Source: Paraburkholderia ferrariae NBRC 106233 (lineage in GTDB: Bacteria > Pseudomonadota > Gammaproteobacteria > Burkholderiales > Burkholderiaceae). Taken from it: a stretch of DNA of 64,000 bases. Made by a program: the position numbers and the translations under genes. Each line of letters begins with the position of its first letter. The stretch's first letter is position 1. The notes beneath the pieces are model-generated. The model ran no database searches. It was not told where the DNA came from and saw only the letters and a program-made list of their open reading frames with translations. Where the stretch lies: positions 62,001 through 126,000 of the forward strand of contig NZ_BAYB01000009.1 in the NCBI RefSeq assembly GCF_000685035.1. Direction: 5' to 3'. Below, in pieces: positions 8,412-17,369 of this stretch.

Positions 8412-9791
8412 TCAAAGCGGACCAATCGCCGTAAATGGCCCCGCCTGCCCCAGCGCGGTTTGCCCCTCGTTGAGCACCGCAATCGATCGCCCAAAGAAGA
8501 ACGGCAGCCCGAAATCGATGGCGCCCGTATAGCCCGTGCCGGCGATGTTGTTGAACGCCACGTCGCTCGGGTAGCTATTGAAGAGCGTCTGCGCGTTGGC
8601 AATCGAAAAGCTCTCGCTGAGCGCCGCCCCGGTAGCCGATGCCATGGAAACGGTCCGGTACAGGGTACCCGACGGGCAATAGAAGTCGTTCGACGACGAG
8701 CAGCGCGGAATCGTTACGTCGTTCAGGAAGAAGAAGTTCGAGCCGCTGTCGATGAAGCTGTCCGGATAGAGCGCGCCCTCGTACGTCACCACGTTGTTGA
8801 ACGTGTTCGGGTCGGTTTGGAGCACCGTGGCGCCGGTCATGGCGTTATTGGTCTGCGTCGCCACGCCGAAATAGAGCGTGCCGGACACGGAAGCCGCCCC
8901 CGTGGCGCCAATGGCGGGCAAGCTCAGCACCACGCCGTTATTGTCCTGCGCGAAACCGGCCGCGAGATTCTGCGCCTGCTGCGCCAGCGGTACGGTCGTG
9001 CTCTGGCACGTGCCGCCCGCACACGCGTAGTAGGACGACGAAAGCGCTTGCTGAACGCAAGCCGTGCCGCAATCCTGCAAGGCCGCCGACACGCCGATCA
9101 CACCGTTTTCGCCGAACTCGGCCGGGGTGTTTTCGGATGTGAGCGTGCCGTTGTCGCTGCAATCGTTCGGCACGTAGCCAATCGAGGTATCACCGAAAAT
9201 CTGCAGCGGCTGCGACGAAGCCGACTTCGGCCCGAGCGTCACGTCGGCCACGCGCATCGATCCCCACGTATAGCCGTCGAGGAACTGTTCGCAGGAGCCG
9301 AGCGCCGAGCCGCTCACCGTTTCCTGCGGCAGGGCCGCAAGCAGTTGCGGGCTCAACGCCGCGCTCGCAATGCGCACGCCGGTCGAGCCCGTGTCGATCA
9401 GCACGTGGTCGATGGTCTGACACACGTTCGTGCCGGGCGCGCAGATCTGCACGCTGACTTCGGGCTGGTTCGCGCCGTCGCCGGCTACGCCCTTGCCCAC
9501 CGCGAGCGCCATCGAATTGCCCTCGACCGGGCCGTTCGCGCCGCCTGCCGATGCATTCCCGTTCCCCGATCCGGAGGACGACGCGCCGCTGCCCGACGAC
9601 GACGAACTGCCGGTGCTGCCCGACGACGACGCACCATTCGCACTACTGGCGCCGCTCGCCGAACCCGCGGCGTTGTCGGTGGCGGAACTCGATCCACCGC
9701 CGCCGCAGGCGCTCAACACCATCGCGGCAGCCACGCAGACCGCGGCGAAGTATCCGCGCCCGCCGCCGATCCTGGCCCAGCCGCGCTTCAT
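8412..9791 (-). CDS. DUF3443 lipoprotein with pepsin-like motifs
   Basis: 459 residues from ATG at 9791 (GGA 5 nt before). Residues 1-29 are a lipoprotein signal ending in the lipobox LSAC (C29), followed by a long Ser/Gly-rich linker to about residue 85. The folded part matches the Burkholderia DUF3443 family. I also see two aspartyl-protease-like motifs, LIDTGSTG (D133) and FIDSGSNF (D348), a GVIGVS segment between them and FGLPFFFGRSIAVLNE near the end. These occur in the order and spacing expected of a two-lobed pepsin fold. Family membership is fairly sure; protease activity is inference. It follows the DUF2844 gene by 101 bp. Confidence 0.8.
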   Translation of the reverse strand: MKRGWARIGGGRGYFAAVCVAAAMVLSACGGGGSSSATDNAAGSASGASSANGASSSGSTGSSSSSGSGASSSGSGNGNASAGGANGPVEGNSMALAVGKGVAGDGANQPEVSVQICAPGTNVCQTIDHVLIDTGSTGVRIASAALSPQLLAALPQETVSGSALGSCEQFLDGYTWGSMRVADVTLGPKSASSQPLQIFGDTSIGYVPNDCSDNGTLTSENTPAEFGENGVIGVSAALQDCGTACVQQALSSSYYACAGGTCQSTTVPLAQQAQNLAAGFAQDNNGVVLSLPAIGATGAASVSGTLYFGVATQTNNAMTGATVLQTDPNTFNNVVTYEGALYPDSFIDSGSNFFFLNDVTIPRCSSSNDFYCPSGTLYRTVSMASATGAALSESFSIANAQTLFNSYPSDVAFNNIAGTGYTGAIDFGLPFFFGRSIAVLNEGQTALGQAGPFTAIGPL

Positions 9792-9892
9792 AGAATTCCA
9801 ATCCGTTGCGCCCGCACCGATCTCGGCGCACTGCCCCGTTTGCTGTGCCATGTTCGCTTTTTTGTTTTCCGGGCACCACGCCCGTTGAAGAT

Positions 9893-10465
9893 TCAGGTAC
9901 CCGAAACAATACCCAGTGCATCGGGCTTCACGCCCGCGGGCAGCTTTTGCGGCAGCCACGCAATGCCTGCCGAATAGCGCTGGCGCACGATGGCGCGTGC
10001 GGCGAAGGTCCCGCCAGCCAGCGACGTCACGCTATGCGAGCCCAGACCCGCCTTGCGCATCAGCCGGGCGCTCTGCGCCATCTGCGTCGCGTAGCCGGCG
10101 CCGAGCAGCGTCGAGAGCTCCGGGCGGCGCGGGCCGCGCCACGCAACGGCGAACACGAGGCCATCCGCGCCCACGTACTCGCGCTCGACCGTGCCGTTGG
10201 CGAGCGTCGTCTCGCGCGAGCTCCATGCAAAAGCGCTGCTCGTGGCTGCCCCCGCCGTGCTATCCGTGGCGTGCGCAACTTCCTTCGCCCGGGAGGCCGC
10301 CGGCGCCGACGTTTGCGGAGCCGCACCGCCAAGCGTGGGCATACCGCCGAGTTCGGCAAAGGCCGCCGGCGTCACTCCGGTGAACGCGAAAAGCACGAGC
10401 GCAGCGACAAACGGCAGACGGCCTCGGGCGGCGCCTATGCGTCGTACCTTTCGCTCGCATTTCAT
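9893..10465 (-). CDS. DUF2844 exported protein
   Basis: 190 residues. The start at 10465 has GGAGA 6 nt upstream. A signal peptide with a hydrophobic core (FVAALVLFAFTGVTPAAFA) precedes a mature start ELGGMPTLGG. The rest contains the family region TTLANGTVEREYVGADGLVFAVAWRGP and a late LPAGVKPDALGIVSGT. DUF2844 genes of Burkholderia sit directly before DUF3443 genes, as here, so the pair probably works together in the envelope. The function is not known. Confidence 0.8.
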   Translation of the reverse strand: MKCERKVRRIGAARGRLPFVAALVLFAFTGVTPAAFAELGGMPTLGGAAPQTSAPAASRAKEVAHATDSTAGAATSSAFAWSSRETTLANGTVEREYVGADGLVFAVAWRGPRRPELSTLLGAGYATQMAQSARLMRKAGLGSHSVTSLAGGTFAARAIVRQRYSAGIAWLPQKLPAGVKPDALGIVSGT

Positions 10466-10787
10466 GAAAGATTCTCCAGACAAAAGTCGTCGGATTTTAA
10501 CCAGATATCCGGGAAACGTGTATCTGGCCTTTTACGGTAGATGGGGAAAACCCGCGCGCGCCGGCAGGCACGGCCTTTTGGGCGCCTGGCGAAACATGGC
10601 GCCCGATAATCGGAAGTCAACTCCATGTTGCGGCAGGACGACACCCGAACGATTTAATAACAACACTTAATTTAATGGAAATATCATCCCGTCCGTTCGG
10701 TCGCCGGAAATTGCCGGCGTATTCGATTCAATTGCAATGCTGGCGATTGCGTACGCGCAACGCCGGCGAACAACGTCGGGGACACAC
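10466..10787. other. 322-bp divergent intergenic region with inverted repeats
   Basis: Lies between the divergent DUF2844 and porin genes. No gene seen. It contains CCAGATA (10501-10507) with TATCTGG (10521-10527), a candidate operator 36 bp before the DUF2844 start, and CGCCGG (10702-10707) with CCGGCG (10714-10719) before the porin. The stretch around 10640-10690 is AT-rich and probably carries the porin promoter. Confidence 0.35.
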
Positions 10788-11873
10788 ATGAAGAAAACAG
10801 CAGTTGCGGTCGGCGCCGCCCTCCTTGCCCTCTCGGCTCAGTCCGCCTTTGCGCAAAGCTCGGTGACGCTGTACGGCCTCGTCGATACGACGGTGCGCTA
10901 CCTCACCAACGCCAATTCGAACAACGACGGCCAGGTCGCCATGGGCGAAGGCGTCGAAACGCCGAGCCGCTTCGGTTTGAAGGGCACGGAAGATCTCGGC
11001 GGCGGCACGTCGGCGATCTTCAAGTTGGAAAACCAGTTCCAGCTCTGGTCGGGCAAACTCGACAACAGCAGCAACCAGCTGTTCCAGCGCAATGCTTACG
11101 TCGGCCTTTCGAACACGCAGTACGGTACCCTGACGCTCGGTCGCCAGCAAACGCCCTTCTTCGAGATGATGGGCAACATCTACGATCCGCTGACCGTTGC
11201 CGACTTCTGGCAGGACAGCTGGGCGTATAACCCGGTCGGTCCGTTCCTGTTCACCAACAGCTCGATCAAGTACCAGAACGACTTCGCCGGCCTGCACGTG
11301 GAAGGCATGTACGGCTTCGGCGGCGTGCCGGGCAGCACGGGCGAAAACAGCATGTACGGCCTGACCGCTTCGTACACGCTGGGTCCGGTCCAGGCCATGG
11401 CGGGCTGGCAGCAGAACGACGTCTCGGGCAAGAAGTTCAACATCGGCAACCTGGGCCTCGTCTATACCGTCACGCCGGACATCAAGCTGCTGGCAGGCTG
11501 GCTGCACTCGCAGGATCAGACGGGCACGGTCGATCTGGCTGAACAGCAATCGGGCGCGCCGTCGCTCGCGCACGTGAGCCCGAACCGTATCGACGACAAC
11601 TTCTACGTGGGCACCACGTGGCAGGTGACGGCACCGCTGGCGCTCACGGCAGCGGGCTACTACGGCCACGCACGCAACGCGGAGACGCTCGACGGAACGC
11701 TTGGCGTCGGTATCAACTATTCGGCAACGCTGCTGGCCGAGTACTCGCTCTCGAAGCGCACGGAAGTCTACGGCACGGTGGACTTCACGCGCGGCACGGG
11801 CGCTTACCTCGCGGACTACCCGGGCCGCAACAACCAGACCGGCGTCGCTGTCGGCCTGCGCAACATCTTCTGA
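10788..11873 (+). CDS. Gram-negative trimeric porin
   Basis: 361 residues. A signal peptide (MKKTAVAVGAALLALSAQSAFA) is followed by the mature start QSSVTLYGLVDTTVRY seen in Burkholderia general porins. Later features include SRFGLKGTEDLGGGTSAIFKLENQF, alternating beta strands and a C-terminal aromatic (GLRNIF) for outer-membrane insertion. The ATG at 10788 with GGGGA upstream was chosen over an earlier in-frame start because the signal peptide begins there. The solute is unknown. Confidence 0.92.
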   Translation: MKKTAVAVGAALLALSAQSAFAQSSVTLYGLVDTTVRYLTNANSNNDGQVAMGEGVETPSRFGLKGTEDLGGGTSAIFKLENQFQLWSGKLDNSSNQLFQRNAYVGLSNTQYGTLTLGRQQTPFFEMMGNIYDPLTVADFWQDSWAYNPVGPFLFTNSSIKYQNDFAGLHVEGMYGFGGVPGSTGENSMYGLTASYTLGPVQAMAGWQQNDVSGKKFNIGNLGLVYTVTPDIKLLAGWLHSQDQTGTVDLAEQQSGAPSLAHVSPNRIDDNFYVGTTWQVTAPLALTAAGYYGHARNAETLDGTLGVGINYSATLLAEYSLSKRTEVYGTVDFTRGTGAYLADYPGRNNQTGVAVGLRNIF

Positions 11874-11915
11874 TCGCGCGTCCGGCCAGGCGCCGGACCT
11901 GTGGTGACAGAGGCG

Positions 11916-11950
11916 AACCGCACACGCTTTTTCGGCGTGTGCGGTTTTTT
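11916..11950 (+). terminator. Rho-independent terminator after the porin
   Basis: AACCGCACACGC (11916-11927) and GCGTGTGCGGTT (11935-11946) pair around a 7-nt loop, and a run of six T follows from 11945. It is 43 bp after the porin stop. Confidence 0.9.
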
Positions 11951-12020
11951 ATTTCCGATCCGAAAACACGCAGCCGTTCAGCCGCGTATCCGACCTGTAC
12001 CCGGGACCTGCACCCGAGAT

Positions 12021-13307
12021 CTATACCGCGGCAAACGCGATATCCGAAGGACTGCCCACCGCGACATACGTGCCGGTGAAGCGCAGCTTGCCGCTTGCCT
12101 TGTCGGCCGCGAAGATGGCGATGTGATCGCTGCGCTGGTTCAGGGCGTAAAGGAAACGCCCGGTGGGATCGAAGCGGATCACACGCGGATAGTCGCCGCC
12201 GGTGTGGATTTCGCCGATCCAGTGAACGCGGCCGTCCGCCCCGATGCCGAACTGCGCGATCGTATCGTGCAGCCGGTTGGCCACGTAGATGAAGCGCGCA
12301 TCGTGCGAAAGCATGATTTCCGATGCGAAACTCGTGCCTTCGTAGCCCGCGGGCAAGGTCGAAACCGACTGGAGTTGCGCCAGCGTGCCGCGCGCGGCGT
12401 CGTAGCCGTAAGTCACGAGTGTCGAGGCCTCCTCGGTCACTTCGTACAGGTAGCGGCCGTTCGGATGGAAGGCAACGTGGCGCGGCCCCGCCCCCGCCGA
12501 CGCCGCGACGAAAGGCGGATCGTTCGGCGCGAGAGCGCCGCTCGTCTCGTCGAACTTCCACATATAGGTTCGATCGACGCCCAGGTCCGTCGAGATCGCA
12601 AAGCGGCCGTCCGGCGACGGCACGATCGTATGCGCGTGCGGACCGTCGTGGTCGCTGATCGCGAAGCTGCCCGGCACGCCTTCGGCCGCATGCTGCGCGC
12701 CCGCGGGAGCCTGCGGGGCCTGCACGGAAACCGCTTCGCCCAGCGTGCCGTCACCGCCCACCGGCAGCACCGCGACGCTGCCGCTCACGTAGTTCGCAAC
12801 CAGCAGGAAACGGCCGTTGGGATGCAGGCTCAGATACACCGGCCCCGCACCCTGCGAATTGACCGTGCTGAGCTGGCGCAACGCACCCGTGCCCGGTTCG
12901 ATTGCGTACGAACTCACCGAACCGTTCGTCGTGCCGTTGTAGTTCTTCACCTCGCTCACACTGAAGAGAAAACGCTGTTGCGCGTCGATGGCAAGCGCAC
13001 TCGGATTCTCGATGCCCTGCACCGGCTCCAGCGCGTCGAGCTTGCCCGTTGCGCGATCCACGCGAAAGCGGTGGATACCGAGCCCATGCGGTGTGTAGGT
13101 GCCGACAAAGGCCATGAGTGCCTTGCCGTCCTGCGCCGCTTTCATGGGCGCCGCGGACTTGCTCGCTGCCGCCGCGCGCGCAGGCGGTGCGCCGGCGAGC
13201 GTGCCCATGGCCGAAACTGCCGCCATGGCACTCACGCTCTTCAACCACACGCGCCGCGCCGACGAACCGGGAAAACCAGGAATCTCGAGTTGCCGAACCT
13301 TGCTCAT
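12021..13307 (-). CDS. Lactonase family seven-bladed propeller protein, Tat-exported
   Basis: 428 residues. The N-terminus SARRVWLKSVSAMAAVSAMG has a twin-arginine pattern and hydrophobic core, so the protein is probably exported folded. From about residue 65 it follows the 6-phosphogluconolactonase (Pgl/YbhE) propeller family: AFVGTYTPHGLGIHRFRVD, VYLSLHPNGRFLLVANY, SEIMLSHDARFIYVANR. Such enzymes open sugar lactones. A periplasmic location next to a gluconate-type permease suggests it supplies aldonic acids by hydrolysing sugar lactones. GGAGG lies 8 nt before the ATG. It is last in a probable porin-permease-lactonase unit. Confidence 0.85.
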   Translation of the reverse strand: MSKVRQLEIPGFPGSSARRVWLKSVSAMAAVSAMGTLAGAPPARAAAASKSAAPMKAAQDGKALMAFVGTYTPHGLGIHRFRVDRATGKLDALEPVQGIENPSALAIDAQQRFLFSVSEVKNYNGTTNGSVSSYAIEPGTGALRQLSTVNSQGAGPVYLSLHPNGRFLLVANYVSGSVAVLPVGGDGTLGEAVSVQAPQAPAGAQHAAEGVPGSFAISDHDGPHAHTIVPSPDGRFAISTDLGVDRTYMWKFDETSGALAPNDPPFVAASAGAGPRHVAFHPNGRYLYEVTEEASTLVTYGYDAARGTLAQLQSVSTLPAGYEGTSFASEIMLSHDARFIYVANRLHDTIAQFGIGADGRVHWIGEIHTGGDYPRVIRFDPTGRFLYALNQRSDHIAIFAADKASGKLRFTGTYVAVGSPSDIAFAAV

Positions 13308-13320
13308 CGTTTGCTTCCTC

Positions 13321-14691
13321 CTAAATGACGACCGAAAGACCCAGCGTGAACGCCAGCGCCACGACGGAAATGATCGTTTCGCAGACGGTCCACGTCTTGA
13401 AGGTCTGGGCCACGGTCATGTTGAAGTATTCCTTCACCAGCCAGAAACCGCCATCGTTCACGTGCGAGAGGATCAGCGAGCCCGCACCCGTTGCCAGCAC
13501 AAGCAGTTCGGGCCGCACCGCCGAAGCCGTGCCGGCAGCCGCCGCCGCGATAGGCGCGAGGATACCCGCGGCAGTCGCCATGGCCACGGTGGCCGAACCC
13601 GTGGCCACGCGAATCAGCGCCGCCACGAGCCACGCGAGCAGCAGGAGCGGCACGTGAGCGCCCAGCGCGACATCGACGATAGCCTTCGAAGTGCCGCTGT
13701 CGATCAGGATACGACCGAAGCCGGCCCCCGCGCCCACAACGAGCGTAATGCTCGCGGTGGGCGCGAGGCACTCGTTGGTGAACTTCAGGATCGCGTCGCG
13801 CCCGAAGCCGCGCGCCGTGCCGAACGTATAGAAGCTCAGCAGCACGGCGAGCAGCAGCGCCATGTCGGGATGGCCGATCAGGTGCAGGAAGTCGTTCGCC
13901 TTCGTCTTCGGCGCGACCAGCAGGTCGGCCCAGCTGCCGAGCAGCATCAGCACCACGGGCAGCAGCACCGTGAGCAGCGTGATGCCGAAACCCGGCAGGG
14001 CCTGCTTCATGCGCGCCTGCCCCTCTTCGACGAACTGTTGTGCGAGCGGGTTCGGGCCTTCGAGCACGACCATGCGGTTGGCGAACCCCGAGAACAGCGG
14101 CCCCGCGAGCACGGCGGTGGGGATGCCGACAATCAGCGCATAGAAAATGGTCCGGCCGATATCCGCGTGATAGGCGGTCACGGCCAGCAGCGCGGCCGGG
14201 TGCGGCGGAATCAGTCCATGCACGACCGAAAGCCCGGCGACCATCGGAATGCCCACGCGGATCATGGAGGTGCCGGTGCGCTGCGCGACGTTGAACGCAA
14301 TCGGAATCAGCAGCACGAAGCCCACTTCGAAGAACACCGGCAGGCCGACCAGAAACGCAATGCACATCATCGCCCAGTGCACGTTCTTCGGCCCGAACCG
14401 TTCGATCATCGTGCGCGCGATGCGCTCCGCGCCGCCCGATTCGGCCATCATCTTGCCGAGCATCGTGCCAAGACCCACCACGATCGCGATGTGGCCGAGC
14501 GTGCCGCCCACGCCGGTTTCGAACGACTTGAGTATCGACGCCATCGGCATGCCCACCGCGAGCGCAAGCACGACGGACACGCCCATCAGCGTGATGAACG
14601 GATTGAGCCTGAAGCGCGCGATCAGCACGACGAGTACGACGATCGCCACCAGCGCATAGACGAGGAGCAGGCTGCCCTGAACAGTCGCCAT
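13321..14691 (-). CDS. GntP-family gluconate:H+ symporter
   Basis: 456 residues, the normal length of GntP/GntT permeases, with about twelve membrane segments. Family motifs include the first-third HIAIVVGLGTMLGKMMAESGGAERIA, GLIPPHPAALLAVTAYHADIGRTI and the C-terminal LILSHVNDGGFWLVKEYFNMT. It imports gluconate or a related sugar acid across the inner membrane. It lies 13 bp before the lactonase and 67 bp after the porin on the same strand. No gluconate kinase is present in the window. Confidence 0.9.
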   Translation of the reverse strand: MATVQGSLLLVYALVAIVVLVVLIARFRLNPFITLMGVSVVLALAVGMPMASILKSFETGVGGTLGHIAIVVGLGTMLGKMMAESGGAERIARTMIERFGPKNVHWAMMCIAFLVGLPVFFEVGFVLLIPIAFNVAQRTGTSMIRVGIPMVAGLSVVHGLIPPHPAALLAVTAYHADIGRTIFYALIVGIPTAVLAGPLFSGFANRMVVLEGPNPLAQQFVEEGQARMKQALPGFGITLLTVLLPVVLMLLGSWADLLVAPKTKANDFLHLIGHPDMALLLAVLLSFYTFGTARGFGRDAILKFTNECLAPTASITLVVGAGAGFGRILIDSGTSKAIVDVALGAHVPLLLLAWLVAALIRVATGSATVAMATAAGILAPIAAAAAGTASAVRPELLVLATGAGSLILSHVNDGGFWLVKEYFNMTVAQTFKTWTVCETIISVVALAFTLGLSVVI

Positions 14692-14758
14692 AGGGATTCC
14701 TGAAGAAAAGTAGGGAAAACCGCCGCGCGCGGCGCATGCCGCACGCGGTGGCGCACGA

Positions 14759-15895
14759 TCAGAACTTGTGGCGAATGCCTGCCACGGCGGCGATCTGGTT
14801 GCCGCTGCTCGACGCCTTGCCGATGCCTTCGATCCAGGCGTTCATGCCATTGGCGCGCTGGTAGATGCCGTTCAGGTAGAGGTCGGTCGACTTCGAAAGG
14901 AAGTACTCGCCGCCCAGTGCGATCTGGTTGTAGTGCGCATCGGGCGCGCTCGCCGCGCTGCTGTTCTGGCTCGTGTAGATGTAGCCGAGCGAGACCAGGG
15001 TGGCCGGCGTGAACTGGTAGCGCAGGCTCGCCTCGTAGTTCGCGAAGCGCAGCGTGCCGCCCGAAATAATCTGGAACTGCGAGTTCGTGTACAGCAAGGC
15101 GAGCGTGGCCGGGCCAAACGTGTAGGCGCCGCCCGCGCCCCACACCTGATTGCGCTTCACGTTGCTGATGATCGAAGAGCCGGTGCCGTAGTAGTTGTCC
15201 GAAGGCGCTGCCCCGGCGGTGTTCGAGGCCGGGTTGTTCGTGAGCGAGTACGCAGCGTCGAGGCGCAGCGGTCCCGACACATAATCGGCGCCCACGCTCC
15301 ACGCGCGGTTATTGGCGAACTCGCCCGGCGTGTTCGAGAACGCGTACATCGCGTTGGCCGTGAGGCCGGCAACGGTCGGCGTGGTGTACTTCACCGCGTT
15401 ATCGGTACGGTACGTGTTGTTCAGGTCGTCGTTGTCGTACACCGCGTTGGCGTACTGGCTCAACGCGCCCACGCCGTTGATCTGCAGGTTCGAGAGGTAG
15501 TCCTGCACACTGTTGTACTGGCGCCCGAGCGTGAGCGTGCCGAAGCGGTCGTTGGCGATGCCCACCCATGCGCTGCGGCCGAACATGCGGCCGCCCTGCC
15601 CCAGTGCGCCGGTTTCCGCGCTGAAGCCGTTTTCGAGCCGGAACAGCGCCTTCGTGCCGCCGCCCAGGTCTTCGGTGCCGAGCAGGCCCCAGCGCGAGCC
15701 CTGCACGTTGCCCTGGGTCGCCTGCCAGGCACTGTGGCCAGCCTGATTGCTGGTGTAGGTGATGCCCGCATCGACGATGCCGTACAGCGTGACGCTGCTC
15801 TGCGCCCACGCGCTGCTCGCGCCGAGGGCGGCACCCGCGCCGGCGATACCGACTGCACCGGTCACAAGCGCTGTACGAACGAATTGTTTTTGCAT
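14759..15895 (-). CDS. Gram-negative trimeric porin (permease-linked)
   Basis: 378 residues with a signal peptide ending SSAWA and mature start QSSVTLYGIVDAGITY. It contains RWGLLGTEDLGGGTKALFRLENGF, WVGIANDRFGTLTLGRQYN and ends AAVAGIRHKF with terminal Phe. GAGGA is 7 nt before the ATG. Placed upstream of the gluconate-type permease on the same strand, it probably provides the outer-membrane entry route for the same sugar acid. Confidence 0.92.
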   Translation of the reverse strand: MQKQFVRTALVTGAVGIAGAGAALGASSAWAQSSVTLYGIVDAGITYTSNQAGHSAWQATQGNVQGSRWGLLGTEDLGGGTKALFRLENGFSAETGALGQGGRMFGRSAWVGIANDRFGTLTLGRQYNSVQDYLSNLQINGVGALSQYANAVYDNDDLNNTYRTDNAVKYTTPTVAGLTANAMYAFSNTPGEFANNRAWSVGADYVSGPLRLDAAYSLTNNPASNTAGAAPSDNYYGTGSSIISNVKRNQVWGAGGAYTFGPATLALLYTNSQFQIISGGTLRFANYEASLRYQFTPATLVSLGYIYTSQNSSAASAPDAHYNQIALGGEYFLSKSTDLYLNGIYQRANGMNAWIEGIGKASSSGNQIAAVAGIRHKF

Positions 15896-16039
15896 GATGG
15901 TTTCCTCAAGCCGTAGAAAGACCTCGCGATGAAGGCTGCATCGCGATATAGGTAGTAGTACTAATTTGAAACGACGAACGTGAAGCGCCCAGCCCGATGC
16001 CGGGCCGCGGTGCTTCCCGCCTTACCGCCCGGTTACCAC

Positions 16040-17245
16040 TCAGTCAGGCCAGCGCAGGCGCGCGGCTTGACGTCTTGCATCACGCTGATGGAACGGCGTG
16101 ACGACAGGCTCGCTCGCGCGCTGCGCATGGCCGATTTCCTCGACGAGCCGCTCGGCAACGAGCTGCGCTTCGCCCGGATGCAGATTGCACGGATCGAGAA
16201 AGAAGTAGTTGAGCTCGGCCTCGTGGTCGCGGGCGATCACGGGCCGCGCATCGCCGCGCGGCCGCGCCAGCGCATCGACGAGATCCCAGGCGCTGATGCG
16301 CGCGAGCTTCGTATCGACCGACACGCGCAGGCGTTCGAGCGGATTGCCGGTGGGATCGGGATCGAGGGTGGCCGTGAAACCCGGCAGGCCGTTGAGCGCA
16401 TCGCGCCACAACTGGAGATAGCCACGCTCGCGTTCGCGCACGGCCGCGTGATCGCGCGTGCGCCAGGCTTCGAGTGCCGCGATCGCGCCGGCAATCCCTT
16501 CCTTGCCCACCTTCATGCCGCGGCCAATGCCGCCGTTCTGGAAATACGCGGCCCGCACGAGCGCCTTGCGCCCCGCGACGATGCCGGCAGTTGGGCCGCC
16601 CAGGAACTTGTGCGCCGAGTACAGCACGATGTCCGCGCCCGCCGCAATGAAACGCCGCAGGTCGTATTCGGAAGCGGCATCGACGATCACGGGCACGCCC
16701 TTGCCGTGCGCGACGGCAATGAATTCTTCCAGGTGGATCAGGCCGTAGCCGACGGTATGATGCGAGACGACGAAGAGCGCCGCGGTGGTGCGTTCGCCGA
16801 TGGCCGAGGCGAGCTGGTAGCCGTGCGCCTCGGTGGCGGCGCCCACCGGCACGACGCGCGCGCCCGCAAGACGGATGGCCTGGTCGATCGGCGCGCCGTA
16901 GTTGACGAGATGCCCGGTCTGCACGACGACTTCGTTAGCGAGGCCCGCGGTGTCGGGCAGCCGCTCGATGAGGCCGGGGTCGTCGCCCGTCATGGTGGCG
17001 GCGATGGAGAGCGTGATGGCGGCCGAACAGGAGGCGGTCACGTAGCCGCTTTCGGCGCCGCAGGCGGCGGCGATGGCAGCCGACGCCCTGCGCTGGAGAT
17101 CGTCGATCTCGACGAACTGCGACAGGACGCCGGCAACGGTTTCGATCACCTGCGGGCCGACGATCGAAGCCCCCAGGCTCGTCATCGTGCCGGACACGTT
17201 GATCACCGGGCGCAAGCCGAAACGCGAGCGGATATCCAGTGTCAT
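16040..17245 (-). CDS. SelA-like PLP-dependent enzyme (aminotransferase class V fold)
   Basis: 401 residues. GGAGG is 8 nt before ATG at 17245 and only 2 nt before the ATG at 17251, which favours the shorter form. It has the SelA/DgaE family pattern: PVINVSGTMTSLG near the start, SCSAAITLSIAA for the phosphate pocket, VDAASEYDLRRF (D189) and the Schiff-base lysine in YSAHKFLGGP (K213). Known relatives are ammonia lyases such as DgaE, acting on D-glucosaminate-6-phosphate, and selenocysteine synthase. No Sec machinery is nearby, so an ammonia-lyase role is more likely. A RidA gene across the divergent promoter fits release of an enamine. Confidence 0.8.
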   Translation of the reverse strand: MTLDIRSRFGLRPVINVSGTMTSLGASIVGPQVIETVAGVLSQFVEIDDLQRRASAAIAAACGAESGYVTASCSAAITLSIAATMTGDDPGLIERLPDTAGLANEVVVQTGHLVNYGAPIDQAIRLAGARVVPVGAATEAHGYQLASAIGERTTAALFVVSHHTVGYGLIHLEEFIAVAHGKGVPVIVDAASEYDLRRFIAAGADIVLYSAHKFLGGPTAGIVAGRKALVRAAYFQNGGIGRGMKVGKEGIAGAIAALEAWRTRDHAAVRERERGYLQLWRDALNGLPGFTATLDPDPTGNPLERLRVSVDTKLARISAWDLVDALARPRGDARPVIARDHEAELNYFFLDPCNLHPGEAQLVAERLVEEIGHAQRASEPVVTPFHQRDARRQAARLRWPD

Positions 17246-17266
17246 CACCATCGCCTCCGAGTTTTA

Positions 17267-17300
17267 TTCCGTAATTACGAAATATATGCTTTAATTACGG
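17267..17300. promoter_or_regulatory. Repeated operator between SelA-like gene and iclR-type gene
   Basis: CGTAATTACG (17270-17279) is a perfect 10-bp palindrome inside TTCCGTAATTACGAA. A second half-copy TTAATTACGG (17291-17300) follows. IclR-family proteins bind short palindromes of this sort, often in pairs, so this is probably where the divergent IclR regulator acts. Confidence 0.55.
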
Positions 17301-17369
17301 ATCAGTCTAACATAGAACAAACGCGGGTCAACTGGTCAAAATTGACCCGCCCAGCATCAGAGGAAACCG

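Noticed and set aside
16040-17245. Selenocysteine synthase.
   Set aside because: Although SelA-like, it lacks nearby selB, selC or selD and is paired with ridA and an IclR gene, which suggests catabolism.
17246-17251. ATG at 17251 as start of the SelA-like gene.
   Set aside because: GGAGG would be only 2 nt away; the ATG at 17245 gives normal spacing.
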